From Rhodospirillales bacterium (GTDB lineage Bacteria; Pseudomonadota; Alphaproteobacteria; Rhodospirillales; Defluviicoccaceae), in the NCBI GenBank assembly GCA_016793875.1, contig JAEULG010000096.1, forward strand, positions 1 to 37,212: a stretch of 37,212 nucleotides of DNA, written 5' to 3'. Of this stretch, positions 1 through 8,771 are shown in pieces. Position numbers and translations under genes: made by a program. Each line of letters starts with the position of its first letter. The stretch's first letter is position 1. The notes beneath the pieces are model-generated. The model did not search any database and was not told the DNA's origin. It saw only the letters and a list, made by a program, of their open reading frames with translations.

Positions 1-167
1 GCAGCATGGGCTTCAGCGATGCACGCCGGTCTTTCACACAGCAACGGCGGCGTTGCCTACCATCCGCACCAGTCGGGCAAATGCAGCAGACGGAGTCGCG
101 TTGTGACCCCGGATCGGGCATGCTCCGGCCTTCCCCACGTCCTTGGGAATTTAAGGGATCGCAAAGC

Positions 168-593
168 ATGGGATTCGCCACGCTATTGCACGTACTGGGT
201 TTCCTGCTGTCGGCGATGGCGCTGGGAGCCATGCTGCTGTTTGCGACGGTGATCACCCCGCTGATCTTCCGCAACCTGCCGACGGACATCGCCAGCGATT
301 TCATCCGCAGGATGTTTCCGGTCTATTACGACGTGCTGATGGGTGTGACCGGCGTTGCCGCCGCTTGCCTTTGGCCGTGGCCGGAAGCGCCGGTGATGGC
401 TGGCGTCGCGTTGCTGTTCGTCTTTGCCCGCTGGGTAGTCATGCCGCGGATGGTGCGGGCGCGCGATCTCACCCTGCTCGGCGATCCCGAAGAGGAGCCC
501 ATCTTCCGTCGCCTGCACCGGATCAGCGTCGCCATCGCCGTTGCCCAGATGGCGGCGCTCCTCACCGTTTTTCTGCGGCTCGCCATCGCTTAA
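168..593 (+). CDS. DUF4149-like integral membrane protein
   Basis: A 141-residue, strongly hydrophobic protein with about four membrane segments (roughly residues 8-30, 54-70, 74-92 and 119-139). A short charged stretch (residues 93-115, LLGDPEEEP) sits before the last helix. The pattern resembles the DUF4149 family of small membrane proteins, whose function is unknown; this is recognition by eye. The reading frame is open back to position 6, but I place the start at the ATG at 168 because it has an AAGGG ribosome site just upstream and begins directly with the first membrane helix. The upstream stretch reads like non-coding sequence. It converges on the adenylate cyclase gene, with 64 bases between the two stops. 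Confidence 0.7.
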   Translation: MGFATLLHVLGFLLSAMALGAMLLFATVITPLIFRNLPTDIASDFIRRMFPVYYDVLMGVTGVAAACLWPWPEAPVMAGVALLFVFARWVVMPRMVRARDLTLLGDPEEEPIFRRLHRISVAIAVAQMAALLTVFLRLAIA

Positions 594-657
594 GACGGTT
601 GGTGCGTTTCGCTTCGCTCGACGGCACCCTATGCCGGGGAGCGAACTTCCGACCCCG

Positions 658-2835
658 CTATTTCCCGATCAGGGTCAGCAGGACGCCGCTTTCGCCGGCG
701 CGCAGCCGGTGCAGGTGCAAGCGGGCGAGTGGATCGTCGGGGTGGGCCTCGACAATCGCGGCGAGCGCCGCTTCCGCGCCGGGATCACGTTCTTCCAGCA
801 ACAGGTAGGCTGCCAGCCAAGCTTGCAGCCGGGCAGAACCGGCAGCTTCTTCCGGCAGCGGCTCGAAGACCCGTACCGGCTCGCTCTTGCCCTTCAGCAG
901 CACCGTCGCCGCCGGCCGGCCGACGAAGCCGACGCAGCGGCGGACTGCCGCATCGCTGACGCAGACGCGCGTTCCCAGCAGCTTGTTGGCGCTTTCCAGC
1001 CGGGCCGCCGTGTTGATCACGTCGCCGTGCGCGGTATAGTCGAAACGCAGCGCGCCGCCGAAGTTGCCGACGATGGCCGCGCCGGCGTTGACGCCGATCC
1101 GGGTGCCGCCGAACGGCAGGCCGGCGCGCCGCTGCCCGTCGGCGAACGCGCAGGCGAAGGCATCGAACGCCCGGGCGCAGGCGATGGCCCGCTCGGCGTG
1201 GGCTGGATCATCGATCGGCGCCCCGAAGAGAACATGGAGGGCATCGCCGACGATCTTGTCGACGGTGCCGTCGTACTCGAAGGCGATGCGGATCAGCCCG
1301 TCGAGATAGTCGTTGAGCGCCGGCACGACGGCGGCGGGGGGATACCGCTCGACCAGCGGGGTGAAGTCGGCCAGATCGGTGATCACCACCGAGATCTCGC
1401 GCCGTTCGCCGCCCAGCCGCAGTTGCCCCGGGTCCTCGATCAGCTGGCCCACCAGCTTCGGCGAGATGTAGCTGGCGAACGCCTTGCGGATCCAACGCTG
1501 CTTGCGCTCGGTCTGCATGTGGCGCAGCAGCGAGAAGACGAAGTAGGTGGCGATCACCGCCGCCGCGGCGAACAGCGGATCGAGCAGCAGCCGTTCCCCG
1601 GAGAATGCCGCCCAGGAGACGGCGAAGGCGGTAACCACGCCGAGGCCGGCAACGACGGCCGCCGCCGGCGGCCCGAGGCGCCCGCCGAGGACCAGGACGA
1701 TGGCGCCAAGGCCGAGGAGGAGCACCAGCTCGGCGCCCTTGGCCCAGATCGGTCGGCGCAAGTAATCCTCGAAGATGATTTGGTCCAGCGCCTGGGCATG
1801 GAACTCGACACCGGGAACATCGTCGCCGAGCGGCGTCTGGTGCACATCCTGCAGACCACGGGCGGTCGAGCCGATCAGTACCACCGAGCCCGCAATCTCC
1901 TCGCGCGGAATGGTGCCGTCCAGCACCTGCCACGCCGGCAGGTAGCGGCCGGGATCCGGCTTGCTGCTGTACAGCCAGAGCTCCGCGTCCACATCGGTCG
2001 GAATGCGGAAAGCGCCGATGCGCACTTCGAGGACGGAGCCGTTGGCCGGAGACAGGCGGACATCGTAGGTCCCGGCTCCCTGGGCGACGCGCAGAGCCTC
2101 TGCCGCCAGCGACGGGTAGACGCGATCTCCGATTTTGACCAGCAGGGGTAGCTGCCGGATGACCCCACCCAGGGCGAGGCTGATGCTGAGGGCGCCGTTG
2201 CCGGCAGCGCCTTCCTCCAGCATCGGCAGGGTGGCGATGGCACCGGGTGCGCCGGGTAGCACCGCCGGCTGGCTGCCACCCTGAAAGGAGAATTGGGCCT
2301 TGGCCGCGGGGGCGCTGCCGCTGCTGACCTTGACCAGGGCGAAGCCGGTGACGACCCGGCCGCCGGCGATGACCTCGGCCAACCGCGCATCGTGGTCTTC
2401 CGGCGGATCGCGTCCTCCGCTGTCCGCCGCGGGTGCTTCGGGCGTCTGCGCATGCCGTCGCAGCGAGGTGCGGTCCGGCTCCGCCAGCAGGATGTCGAGC
2501 ACCACCGCCGTTGCCTGCATCTCCTGCAGCTCGTGTACCAGGTCGGCCAGCCGCGAGCGCGGCCACGGCCACTGGCCGATTCGCTGCAGGCTCTCCTCGT
2601 CGATGTCGATGATGCGCACCCGCGCATCCCGCTGCGGGCGCGGCCGCAGCCGCTGGTAGGCGTCGAACAAATCGTCCCGGATGGCGGCGAGAAAGCGCGG
2701 CTCCTGCAGCGAGAGCGCCGTCATCGCCAGCAGCACCACGATCGATGCCAGCAGCGGCGCGCGCCGCGTCAGGTTGAACAGCAGGCCGGTGGGGATGGGC
2801 GGCGGCGCTTTCTGCCATTGCTCGAAGTCGGACAC
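658..2835 (-). CDS. CHASE2-domain class III adenylate cyclase
   Basis: A 725-residue membrane enzyme that should make cAMP from ATP. One N-terminal membrane helix (28-44) is followed by a CHASE2 sensory domain outside the membrane (about 45-365), three more helices (about 367-384, 390-411, 418-437) and a cytoplasmic class III cyclase domain (about 478-640). Catalytic features are visible: metal-binding Asp487 and Asp531, Lys527 in DKIVGD, Asp605, and the transition-state residues Asn608 and Arg612 in the YTAHGDVINTAARLE block. Lys527 and Asp605 favour ATP over GTP. The start is GTG; an in-frame TAG lies two codons upstream, so the gene cannot extend further. The ligand is unknown. No regulator or cAMP receptor gene is adjacent. 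Confidence 0.9.
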   Translation of the reverse strand: MSDFEQWQKAPPPIPTGLLFNLTRRAPLLASIVVLLAMTALSLQEPRFLAAIRDDLFDAYQRLRPRPQRDARVRIIDIDEESLQRIGQWPWPRSRLADLVHELQEMQATAVVLDILLAEPDRTSLRRHAQTPEAPAADSGGRDPPEDHDARLAEVIAGGRVVTGFALVKVSSGSAPAAKAQFSFQGGSQPAVLPGAPGAIATLPMLEEGAAGNGALSISLALGGVIRQLPLLVKIGDRVYPSLAAEALRVAQGAGTYDVRLSPANGSVLEVRIGAFRIPTDVDAELWLYSSKPDPGRYLPAWQVLDGTIPREEIAGSVVLIGSTARGLQDVHQTPLGDDVPGVEFHAQALDQIIFEDYLRRPIWAKGAELVLLLGLGAIVLVLGGRLGPPAAAVVAGLGVVTAFAVSWAAFSGERLLLDPLFAAAAVIATYFVFSLLRHMQTERKQRWIRKAFASYISPKLVGQLIEDPGQLRLGGERREISVVITDLADFTPLVERYPPAAVVPALNDYLDGLIRIAFEYDGTVDKIVGDALHVLFGAPIDDPAHAERAIACARAFDAFACAFADGQRRAGLPFGGTRIGVNAGAAIVGNFGGALRFDYTAHGDVINTAARLESANKLLGTRVCVSDAAVRRCVGFVGRPAATVLLKGKSEPVRVFEPLPEEAAGSARLQAWLAAYLLLEERDPGAEAALAAIVEAHPDDPLARLHLHRLRAGESGVLLTLIGK

Positions 2836-2937
2836 GCCCTAGCCCCCCTGGCGCTTTGCTCACATGGGCCGCGCCATCGTTCCGGAAGCGGCGCCCCGTG
2901 TCACCGCCTTCCGTCGCCGCAGAGGCCATCCTCCCGC

Positions 2938-2967
2938 AAAACAAAGGCCCCGCAAAGCGGGGCCTTC
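2938..2967 (-). terminator. Rho-independent terminator of the YccA gene
   Basis: Read on the minus strand, a perfect GC-rich stem (GAAGGCCCCGC / GCGGGGCCTT with a TTT loop) is followed directly by TTGTTTT. It lies 25 bases beyond the stop of the Bax-inhibitor-1/YccA gene and ahead of the cyclase gene, so the two are probably separate transcription units. Confidence 0.85.
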
Positions 2968-2992
2968 AAGAGACTCGACGTTGCAGGCGGAC

Positions 2993-3730
2993 TTACTCGC
3001 TGCGCGCCACACCGACCAACTGGAGGATCCAGATGAACATGGTGATAAAGCTGCCGTAGAGCATGAACGCTCCGAAGATCGCCTTGCGCTGGGTCACATC
3101 GCCGGCGTCGCTCTCATAGTACCAGCCCTTGATCTGCTGCGTCTCGTAGGCGGTCAGCCCGGCGAAGATCACCGGAACGATGATCGACATCACCAGCTGC
3201 AACCCGCTCGACTGCAGGAAGATGTTGACCACCAGGGCGATGAGGATACCGAACGTCGCCATCACCAGGAAACGGCCGACCGCGGATAGATCGCGCTTCG
3301 TCGTGTAGCCGTAGAGGCTCATACCGGCGAAGGCCGCCGAGGTGATGAAGAACGCCCTGGCGATGCTGCCGCCGGTGTACATGAAGAACATCGGGGCAAT
3401 CAGCGCCCCCCACATCGCCGCGTACACCCAGAAGCACGCCTGTGCGGCGCCGATGCTCCGGCTCATCATGATCTTGGGGGCAAAGAAGCCCAGACCGAGG
3501 ATACCGATGAACAGCACCCACTTGAACGGCCCGAGGGCGATCGCTTGCATCAGCGCCGGATTCTGCGCAACCAGCATGGCGATGATGCCGGTGGCGGCTA
3601 CGCCCAGCGCCATATAGTTGTAGACCCGCAGCATGTACTGGCGCAGGCCGACGTCGATCTGTGCGGCCTCGGCCTGGCGCCGGGTCATCGTGTCGGTCCG
3701 CAACTGGAACCGCGTGTCAGGTCCAGCCAT
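2993..3730 (-). CDS. Bax inhibitor-1/YccA family membrane protein
   Basis: A 245-residue protein with about seven membrane helices, typical in length and pattern of the BI-1/YccA/TMBIM family. Bacterial members include E. coli YccA, which interacts with the FtsH protease, and the calcium-leak protein YetJ. A hydrophilic N-terminus (about 40 residues) precedes helices starting near VYNYMALGV, and the C-terminus keeps the family-like block LYGSFITMFIWILQL. The frame is open further upstream, but the ATG at 3730 has a strong GAGGAGAAG ribosome site, so I chose it over the ATG at 3796. It is monocistronic: its own promoter candidate lies upstream and a clear terminator downstream. Confidence 0.88.
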   Translation of the reverse strand: MAGPDTRFQLRTDTMTRRQAEAAQIDVGLRQYMLRVYNYMALGVAATGIIAMLVAQNPALMQAIALGPFKWVLFIGILGLGFFAPKIMMSRSIGAAQACFWVYAAMWGALIAPMFFMYTGGSIARAFFITSAAFAGMSLYGYTTKRDLSAVGRFLVMATFGILIALVVNIFLQSSGLQLVMSIIVPVIFAGLTAYETQQIKGWYYESDAGDVTQRKAIFGAFMLYGSFITMFIWILQLVGVARSE

Positions 3731-3765
3731 AGTGTCTGCTTCTCCTCTCGATGAAGACCTCGACA

Positions 3766-3796
3766 AATATATGGCCGGGATGACCAATCCGTTCAA
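3766..3796 (-). promoter_or_regulatory. Candidate sigma-70 promoter of the YccA gene
   Basis: On the minus strand TTGAAC (3791-3796) could be a -35 box. The -10 would be CATATA at a spacing of 17 or TATATT at 19. It lies about 36 bases ahead of the chosen start codon. Prediction by eye only. Confidence 0.4.
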
Positions 3797-3913
3797 GCAA
3801 TGTCGGGTCGGGCGCCAGAATCACGAACGGGGCGCGCAAAAGTTGCGTTAATCGGTTATCGACGTCAACATCGGCTGCCCGCCGAAGCTGGAAATTCTAA
3901 AAGTGGGGTCGCC

Positions 3914-4465
3914 ATGTTTCGCCTGTTCGTCGGCATCGCGCTGCCGCCGGAAATCAGGATGCGGCTATCGGTGCTGTGCGCCGGACTGCCTGGTGCCAAA
4001 TGGATCGACGCCGAAAGTCTGCACCTGACCCTGCGCTTCATCGGCGAGGTTCACGGCGATCGCGCCGAGGATATCGACGCCGCGCTGGAGCAGGTGGACG
4101 CACCGGCCTTCGACCTGGCGCTCAACGGCATCGACTGCTTCCAGAGCAGCGGCAAGGCGCACACGCTGTGGGCCGGCATCAGCAAGCAACCGCTGCTCGC
4201 CCATCTGCGCGACAAGGTGGAATCGGCCGTCGTCCGCGCCGGTTGCGAGCCCGAACGCCGCAAGTTCAAGCCGCACGTGACATTGGCGCGACTTCGCGGC
4301 AGCACCGACGGCGCCCGCCTCGGCGCCTTCATCCAGCGCTACAATCACGTCACCTTCGGGCCGTTTCCGGTGGACAGCTTCACCCTGTTCCGCAGTCATC
4401 TCGGTGGCGAGAAGGCGCACTACGAGGCGCTGGTGGACTATCCCCTCGAACCAGTCCCGGCCTGA
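3914..4465 (+). CDS. thpR: RNA 2',3'-cyclic phosphodiesterase (2'-5' RNA ligase family)
   Basis: A 183-residue member of the 2H phosphoesterase superfamily. The two hallmark HxT motifs are present and correctly spaced: His37-Leu-Thr39 (HLTLRFIGEV) and His121-Val-Thr123 (HVTLARL), which form the active site hydrolysing RNA 2',3'-cyclic phosphate ends. Length matches E. coli ThpR (about 176 residues). The start at 3914 gives the family-typical opening MFRLFVGIALP, with a GTGGGG ribosome site a few bases upstream; the frame is open back to 3800, but nothing there looks coding. It is divergent from the YccA gene and converges on the HAD phosphatase gene with only 16 bases between. The cellular role of this family in bacteria is not settled. 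Confidence 0.92.
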   Translation: MFRLFVGIALPPEIRMRLSVLCAGLPGAKWIDAESLHLTLRFIGEVHGDRAEDIDAALEQVDAPAFDLALNGIDCFQSSGKAHTLWAGISKQPLLAHLRDKVESAVVRAGCEPERRKFKPHVTLARLRGSTDGARLGAFIQRYNHVTFGPFPVDSFTLFRSHLGGEKAHYEALVDYPLEPVPA

Positions 4466-4481
4466 GCGCTGGCGCTGTCGG

Positions 4482-5153
4482 TCAGCCGGCGGGAGCCAGC
4501 AGCGCCGGCAGCTCCACCATCCGGTCGAACACAACGGACGCGCCGGCCGCCCGCAGCGCCGCCGCATCCGCCGGCCGGCTGTGGCTGGCGCCGGCAAAGC
4601 CAAACACGCGCATGCCGGCAGCGACTCCCGCCTGCACGCCGGCGAGCGAGTCCTCGACGACGACGCAGTCCGCGGGCATGACACCCATTCTCTTTGCGGC
4701 GAACAGGAACAGGTCAGGCGCCGGCTTGCCGTGCGCCACCATCTCGGCGGAGAACAGGTTCGGCTCGACCAACGGCAGCAGCCCGGTCAGGCCAAGGGTC
4801 AGCCGCATCTTGACGAGGCGCCCAGAGGACGCGACGCAGCGCGCAAGGTCCAGCGTCTCCAGCACGTGGCGGGCACCGGGGATCGGCTTCAGCTCGGCGC
4901 GATACGCTGCGGCATCGACGGCCCGGAGGTCGTCGAGAAAATCCGGCGGCAGCGGCCGTCCCCATTCCGCCTCGATCAGTCGGACCATCGACGGCGAGCT
5001 AATGCCGGTGTAGCGGTCGATGCAGTCGGCTGGGCTGAGCGGAAAGCCGATCTCGGTCAGCGCCGCCGACAACGTTCGTGCTGAAACGATCTCCGAATCG
5101 ACGAGAACGCCATCGCAGTCGAAGATCACCAGCGCTGCAGCCGCTTCCGCCAT
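4482..5153 (-). CDS. HAD-superfamily phosphatase (phosphoglycolate phosphatase/phosphoglucomutase-like)
   Basis: A 223-residue cytoplasmic HAD hydrolase. Motif I is FDCDGVLVDSE with nucleophile Asp12 and acid/base Asp14; motif II includes Ser109-Ser110; motif III has Lys143 in HGKPAPDLF; motif IV has Glu167-Asp168 in VVEDSLAGVQA. An alpha-helical cap (about 20-80) places it in subfamily IA, near Gph, beta-phosphoglucomutase and 2-deoxyglucose-6-phosphatase, but the substrate cannot be named from sequence. The ATG at 5153 is preferred over the upstream ATG at 5210 because GGGAGGGA lies directly before it and the motif starts at the expected distance. The gene stands alone between thpR and cobB. 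Confidence 0.88.
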   Translation of the reverse strand: MAEAAAALVIFDCDGVLVDSEIVSARTLSAALTEIGFPLSPADCIDRYTGISSPSMVRLIEAEWGRPLPPDFLDDLRAVDAAAYRAELKPIPGARHVLETLDLARCVASSGRLVKMRLTLGLTGLLPLVEPNLFSAEMVAHGKPAPDLFLFAAKRMGVMPADCVVVEDSLAGVQAGVAAGMRVFGFAGASHSRPADAAALRAAGASVVFDRMVELPALLAPAG

Positions 5154-5307
5154 TCGTCCCTCCCCGTCGCGTTCCGATCCCGCCAAACATGGCCGCGTCT
5201 CCCGGGACAAGGCAACGAAGACTGGTGATCAGCGAGCGCGCTGCATAAGTTCCCCGGCAGGCGCGTTGATGGCTCGTCCAGGGGTTGGGGCGGCAAAGAG
5301 GTGGATC

Positions 5308-6048
5308 ATGCGGGACCAGGGCGGCAACGCCGGCTCGATCGTCGTGCTGACGGGCGCCGGCATCTCCAAGGAATCCGGGCTCGACACCTTCCGGTGCGAA
5401 GGCGGCATCTGGTCGAAGGTCAGCCTGGAGGACGTGGCGACGCCGAGCGGCTTCAGCCGCAATCCGGCGCTCGTCCATGCTTTCTATAACGCCCGCCGCG
5501 AAAAGCTGGCCGATCCGCAGATCGTCCCCAATGCCGCGCATGCGGCGCTGGCGCGCCTGGAGCAGGAATGGCCGGGCGAGGTGATGCTGGTAACCCAGAA
5601 TATCGACGACCTCCACGAGCGCGCCGGCAGCCGCAACCTGCTTCACATGCATGGCGAACTCGCCAAGGTCCGCTGCGGGCGCTGCGAAACGGTGATCTGC
5701 TGGCGGGACGAGCTGGGTCTCGATGATGCCTGCCCGGCCTGCGGCGCTGTCGGCAGGCTGCGGCCGCACGTCGTCTGGTTCGGCGAGATGCCGCTCGAGA
5801 TGGAGCGGATCTACCAGGCGCTGGACCGCTGCCAGCTGTTCATGTCGATCGGCACCTCCGGGCACGTCTACCCGGCGGCGGGTTTCGTCAGCCACGTCCG
5901 CACCTACACCCGCGCCCACACCGTCGAGCTCAACCTCGAGCCCTCGACCGGCGCCAGTCTGTTCGAGGAGACGGTCTACGGGCCGGCGACCGAGGTGGTG
6001 CCGGTCTATATCAATGCGCTGCTGCGCGGCGGCCAGCTTCCCGACTGA
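5308..6048 (+). CDS. cobB: NAD-dependent protein deacylase, sirtuin class III
   Basis: A 246-residue sirtuin that removes acyl groups from lysines using NAD+. Visible: the NAD-binding motif GAGISKESG (16-24), TQNIDDLHERAG (96-107), catalytic His115 in HMHGEL, and a Cys4 zinc site (Cys123, Cys126, Cys142, Cys145). Tyr60 and Arg63 in FYNARRE form the Tyr-x-x-Arg pair that binds succinyl or malonyl lysine in SIRT5 and E. coli CobB, so desuccinylase activity is likely as well as deacetylation. The ATG at 5308 has AAGAGG about 7 bases upstream; the open frame further back to 5020 overlaps the HAD gene and looks non-coding. It lies upstream of dapD, but a candidate promoter separates them. Confidence 0.92.
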   Translation: MRDQGGNAGSIVVLTGAGISKESGLDTFRCEGGIWSKVSLEDVATPSGFSRNPALVHAFYNARREKLADPQIVPNAAHAALARLEQEWPGEVMLVTQNIDDLHERAGSRNLLHMHGELAKVRCGRCETVICWRDELGLDDACPACGAVGRLRPHVVWFGEMPLEMERIYQALDRCQLFMSIGTSGHVYPAAGFVSHVRTYTRAHTVELNLEPSTGASLFEETVYGPATEVVPVYINALLRGGQLPD

Positions 6049-6091
6049 AAAGCGCATCGGCCCGTACCCGCTGAAGAGAACCTGTGGGGCG

Positions 6092-6120
6092 TTGACAGCC
6101 GCGGGCGCGATGCGCATGGT
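6092..6120 (+). promoter_or_regulatory. Candidate promoter of dapD-dapE
   Basis: A perfect -35 hexamer TTGACA (6092-6097) is followed after 17 bases by CATGGT (6115-6120), a poor -10. It sits in the 113-base gap between cobB and dapD, so the dap genes may have their own start site. Weak, by eye. Confidence 0.3.
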
Positions 6121-6161
6121 CGCGCGGTCCCACGCCGCCCTGAAGACGAGGCTCTTCCGCC

Positions 6162-7001
6162 ATGACCGACGCGTTGCAAGCCGCCATCGATGCCGCCTGG
6201 GAGGACCGCGAGCGGCTGGGCCCCACGACGGACGGGACGGTGCGCGATGCCGTGGAGCAGGCCCTCGCTATGCTCGACAGCGGTAGCGCGCGGGTGGCCG
6301 AGCCGGTGGACGGCGGCTGGCGGGTCAACCAATGGCTGAAGAAGGCGGTGCTGCTGTCGTTCCGGTTGAACGACAGCGTTCCGATCCCCGGCGGACCCGG
6401 CGGCGGGCCATGGTTCGATAAGGTGCCGCCGAAGTTCCAGGACTGGAGCGACGCCCGCTTTCGCGCCGGCGGCTTCCGTGCCGTGCCGGGCTGCATCGTC
6501 CGCCGCACCGCTTACGTGGCACCGGGGGTGGTGCTGATGCCATGCTTTCTCAACGTCGGTGCCTACGTCGACGAAGGCAGCATGATCGATACCTGGGCGA
6601 CGGTCGGCTCGTGCGCGCAGATCGGCAAGCGCTGCCACATCTCCGGCGGCACCGGCATCGGCGGCGTGCTGGAGCCGCTGCAGGCCGGCCCGGTTATCAT
6701 CGAGGACGACTGCTTCATCGGCGCCCGTGCCGAAGTGGCGGAAGGGGTCAGGGTTGGCCGTGGCTCGGTGCTGTCGATGGGCGTCTATATCGGCGCCTCG
6801 ACCCGCATCGTCGACCGCGTCAGCGGCGAGGTGCACTATGGCGCGGTGCCGCCCTACTCGGTGGTCGTCTCGGGGACGATGCCGGGCAAGCCGCTACCCG
6901 ATGGCAGCCCCGGCCCCGGCCTTTACTGCGCCGTCATCGTCAAGCGGGTCGATGAGAAGACCCGCGCCAAGACCTCGATCAACGACCTGCTGCGCGACTG
7001 A
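6162..7001 (+). CDS. dapD: 2,3,4,5-tetrahydropyridine-2,6-dicarboxylate N-succinyltransferase
   Basis: A 279-residue enzyme (E. coli DapD is 274) of the succinylase route to diaminopimelate and lysine. It transfers succinyl from succinyl-CoA to tetrahydrodipicolinate in the cytoplasm. The N-terminal helical domain (about 1-100) is followed by a left-handed beta-helix of hexapeptide repeats (about 105-230), with characteristic blocks [20 protein letters not shown] and [17 protein letters not shown], and a short C-terminal domain. The ATG at 6162 has GACGAGG upstream. The next gene, dapE, starts 12 bases after the stop and performs the later desuccinylation, so the two form an operon. Confidence 0.96.
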   Translation: MTDALQAAIDAAWEDRERLGPTTDGTVRDAVEQALAMLDSGSARVAEPVDGGWRVNQWLKKAVLLSFRLNDSVPIPGGPGGGPWFDKVPPKFQDWSDARFRAGGFRAVPGCIVRRTAYVAPGVVLMPCFLNVGAYVDEGSMIDTWATVGSCAQIGKRCHISGGTGIGGVLEPLQAGPVIIEDDCFIGARAEVAEGVRVGRGSVLSMGVYIGASTRIVDRVSGEVHYGAVPPYSVVVSGTMPGKPLPDGSPGPGLYCAVIVKRVDEKTRAKTSINDLLRD

Positions 7002-7013
7002 CCCGGAGCGCCC

Positions 7014-8195
7014 ATGACCGGCGCGGCGGCCTTCCCGCCCCTCGACCCCCTCGACCTCGCTCGCGCGCTGATCCGCTGCCCGAGCGTGACGCCGGAGGAT
7101 GCCGGCGCCCTGACGGTGCTCGAGGCGGCGCTGCGCCCGCTCGGCTTCGTCTGCGAGCGGATGCGCTTCGAGGAGCCGGGAACGGCGCCGGTGGACAACC
7201 TCTGGGCCCGGCTCGGCACCGGACCGCGCAACTTCTGCTTTGCCGGCCACACCGACGTGGTGCCGCCCGGCGATCCGGGCTTGTGGAGCGTCGATCCGTT
7301 CGCCGCCACCGTCGGCGACGGCCGGCTGTGGGGTCGCGGTGCCTCCGACATGAAGGCGGCGGTCGCCTGTTTCATCGCCGCTGCCGGCCGCTTCGTGCAG
7401 AGTGGCAGGCTGCCGGCGGACGGCGCGCTCAGCCTGCTGATCACCGGCGACGAGGAGGGGCCGGCGGTCAACGGCACCCGCAAGGTCCTGGCGCGTCTCG
7501 CCGAGCGGGGCGAGACGATTGCCGCCTGCCTGGTCGGCGAGCCGACCAATCCTGCGGTGGTGGGCGAGATGGTCAAGATCGGCCGGCGCGGCAGCCTGAA
7601 CGCCTGGATCACCGTGCGCGGGGTGCAGGGCCACAGCGCCTACCCGCATCTGGCCGACAACCCGATCCCCCGCCTGGTGCGGCTGCTGGCGCTGCTCGAC
7701 GCCAGCCCGCTCGATGCCGGCTCGCAGCATTTCCAGCCGTCGTCGCTGGCGATCACCTCGGTCGACGTCGCCAACCGGGCCACCAATGTCATTCCGGCCC
7801 AGGCGACGGCGCAGATCAACGTGCGCTTCAACGACCTGCACAGCGGCGAATCGGTGTGCCGCTGGCTCACCGAGCGCTGCGCCGAGATCGGCGGCGATAT
7901 CGCGCTGCGCTTCGAGATCTCCGGCGAGTCCTTCCTCTGCCCGTCGGGACCGCTGAGCCGCGCCGTCGTCGATGCCGTGGTGGCCGTCACCGGCCGCCAT
8001 CCCGAACTGAGCACCACCGGCGGGACGTCGGACGCCCGCTTCATCAAGGATTTCGCCCCGGTCTGCGAGTTCGGCATGGCGGGGGCCACGGCCCACAAGG
8101 TCGACGAGAACATTTCCACCGCCGACATCGAAGTGCTGACCTGCATCTATGAGCGCGTGTTGCGGGTCTACTTCGCCGGAGGTGACAGCGCGTGA
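7014..8195 (+). CDS. dapE: Succinyl-diaminopimelate desuccinylase
   Basis: A 393-residue M20-family metallohydrolase that hydrolyses N-succinyl-LL-diaminopimelate to LL-diaminopimelate and succinate. Visible active-site residues: His79 and Asp81 ([10 protein letters not shown]), bridging Asp112 (GRGASDMK), general base Glu147 with Glu148 (TGDEEGP), Glu176 (VGEPTNP) and the distal zinc ligand His361 (AHKVDENIS). The typical [14 protein letters not shown] block is at 331-344. The dimerisation domain occupies about 190-300. Length is slightly above the usual 375-380. The stop overlaps the start of the following membrane-protein gene (GTGA at 8192-8195), which suggests translational coupling. Confidence 0.96.
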   Translation: MTGAAAFPPLDPLDLARALIRCPSVTPEDAGALTVLEAALRPLGFVCERMRFEEPGTAPVDNLWARLGTGPRNFCFAGHTDVVPPGDPGLWSVDPFAATVGDGRLWGRGASDMKAAVACFIAAAGRFVQSGRLPADGALSLLITGDEEGPAVNGTRKVLARLAERGETIAACLVGEPTNPAVVGEMVKIGRRGSLNAWITVRGVQGHSAYPHLADNPIPRLVRLLALLDASPLDAGSQHFQPSSLAITSVDVANRATNVIPAQATAQINVRFNDLHSGESVCRWLTERCAEIGGDIALRFEISGESFLCPSGPLSRAVVDAVVAVTGRHPELSTTGGTSDARFIKDFAPVCEFGMAGATAHKVDENISTADIEVLTCIYERVLRVYFAGGDSA

Positions 8196-8755
8196 TCATC
8201 CGGGAAGCGATCGTCTCGCTGTACGGCTCATGGCGGCTGGCTCGGCTCGATCCCCGCGGTCTTGAACTTTTCGACCGCTCAGACGCGGGGGCGTTGCGCT
8301 CGTTCGCGGCGGCACTGCCGGTTCTGCCCCTGTACATGCTGGCGACGCTGATGCTTTCGCCGCCCCGCAGCCAGGGAGCCAATCCGCTTCACTGGCTGTC
8401 GGTGCAGGCGATTGCCTACGTCCTGTCGTGGGTCGCCTATCCGGTGGCAACGGAGTGGCTGACGCGGGTAATGGGCTGCCGCCAGCGGTTCGCCGGCTAT
8501 CTGAGCGCTTACAACTGGTCGATGGTGCTGCAAAACGCGGCGCTGCTGCCGCTCACTCTGCTGACCATCTCCGGCGCCCTACCGGCCGATTTCTTGCAAT
8601 TCCTGTGGCTGGCAGCGATTGCGGTCATCATGGGCTGGCTGTGGTTCATCGCCCGTACGGCGCTGGCGATCGGCGGACTGGCCGCCGCCGGGCTGGTGCT
8701 GGTGGACGAATCCATCAGCATGCTGATCGACAGCATCGTGACCCGGCTGTCCTGA
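8192..8755 (+). CDS. Conserved-looking integral membrane protein coupled to dapE
   Basis: A 187-residue protein of unknown function. After about 35 mostly polar residues there are roughly five membrane helices (about 37-56, 67-89, 108-128, 133-155, 156-172) and a short tail. It resembles loosely the Yip1-type small membrane proteins, but I cannot assign a family with confidence. The GTG start overlaps the dapE stop by four bases, so it is read from the dap message; an AGGTGA element lies about 9 bases upstream. From memory, a membrane protein sits between dapE and truA in other Rhodospirillales, which would make it a conserved neighbour rather than a passenger; this needs a comparison. It converges on the SHOCT gene. 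Confidence 0.7.
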   Translation: MIIREAIVSLYGSWRLARLDPRGLELFDRSDAGALRSFAAALPVLPLYMLATLMLSPPRSQGANPLHWLSVQAIAYVLSWVAYPVATEWLTRVMGCRQRFAGYLSAYNWSMVLQNAALLPLTLLTISGALPADFLQFLWLAAIAVIMGWLWFIARTALAIGGLAAAGLVLVDESISMLIDSIVTRLS

Positions 8756-8771
8756 CCGGGCCGCTCCCCGC

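Noticed and set aside
541..2151. Long plus-strand frame of 536 codons opposite the cyclase gene
   Set aside because: It mirrors the cyclase coding sequence; the product is low-complexity, rich in Arg, Gly, Ala and Asp, without any domain, whereas the minus strand encodes a complete CHASE2 cyclase.
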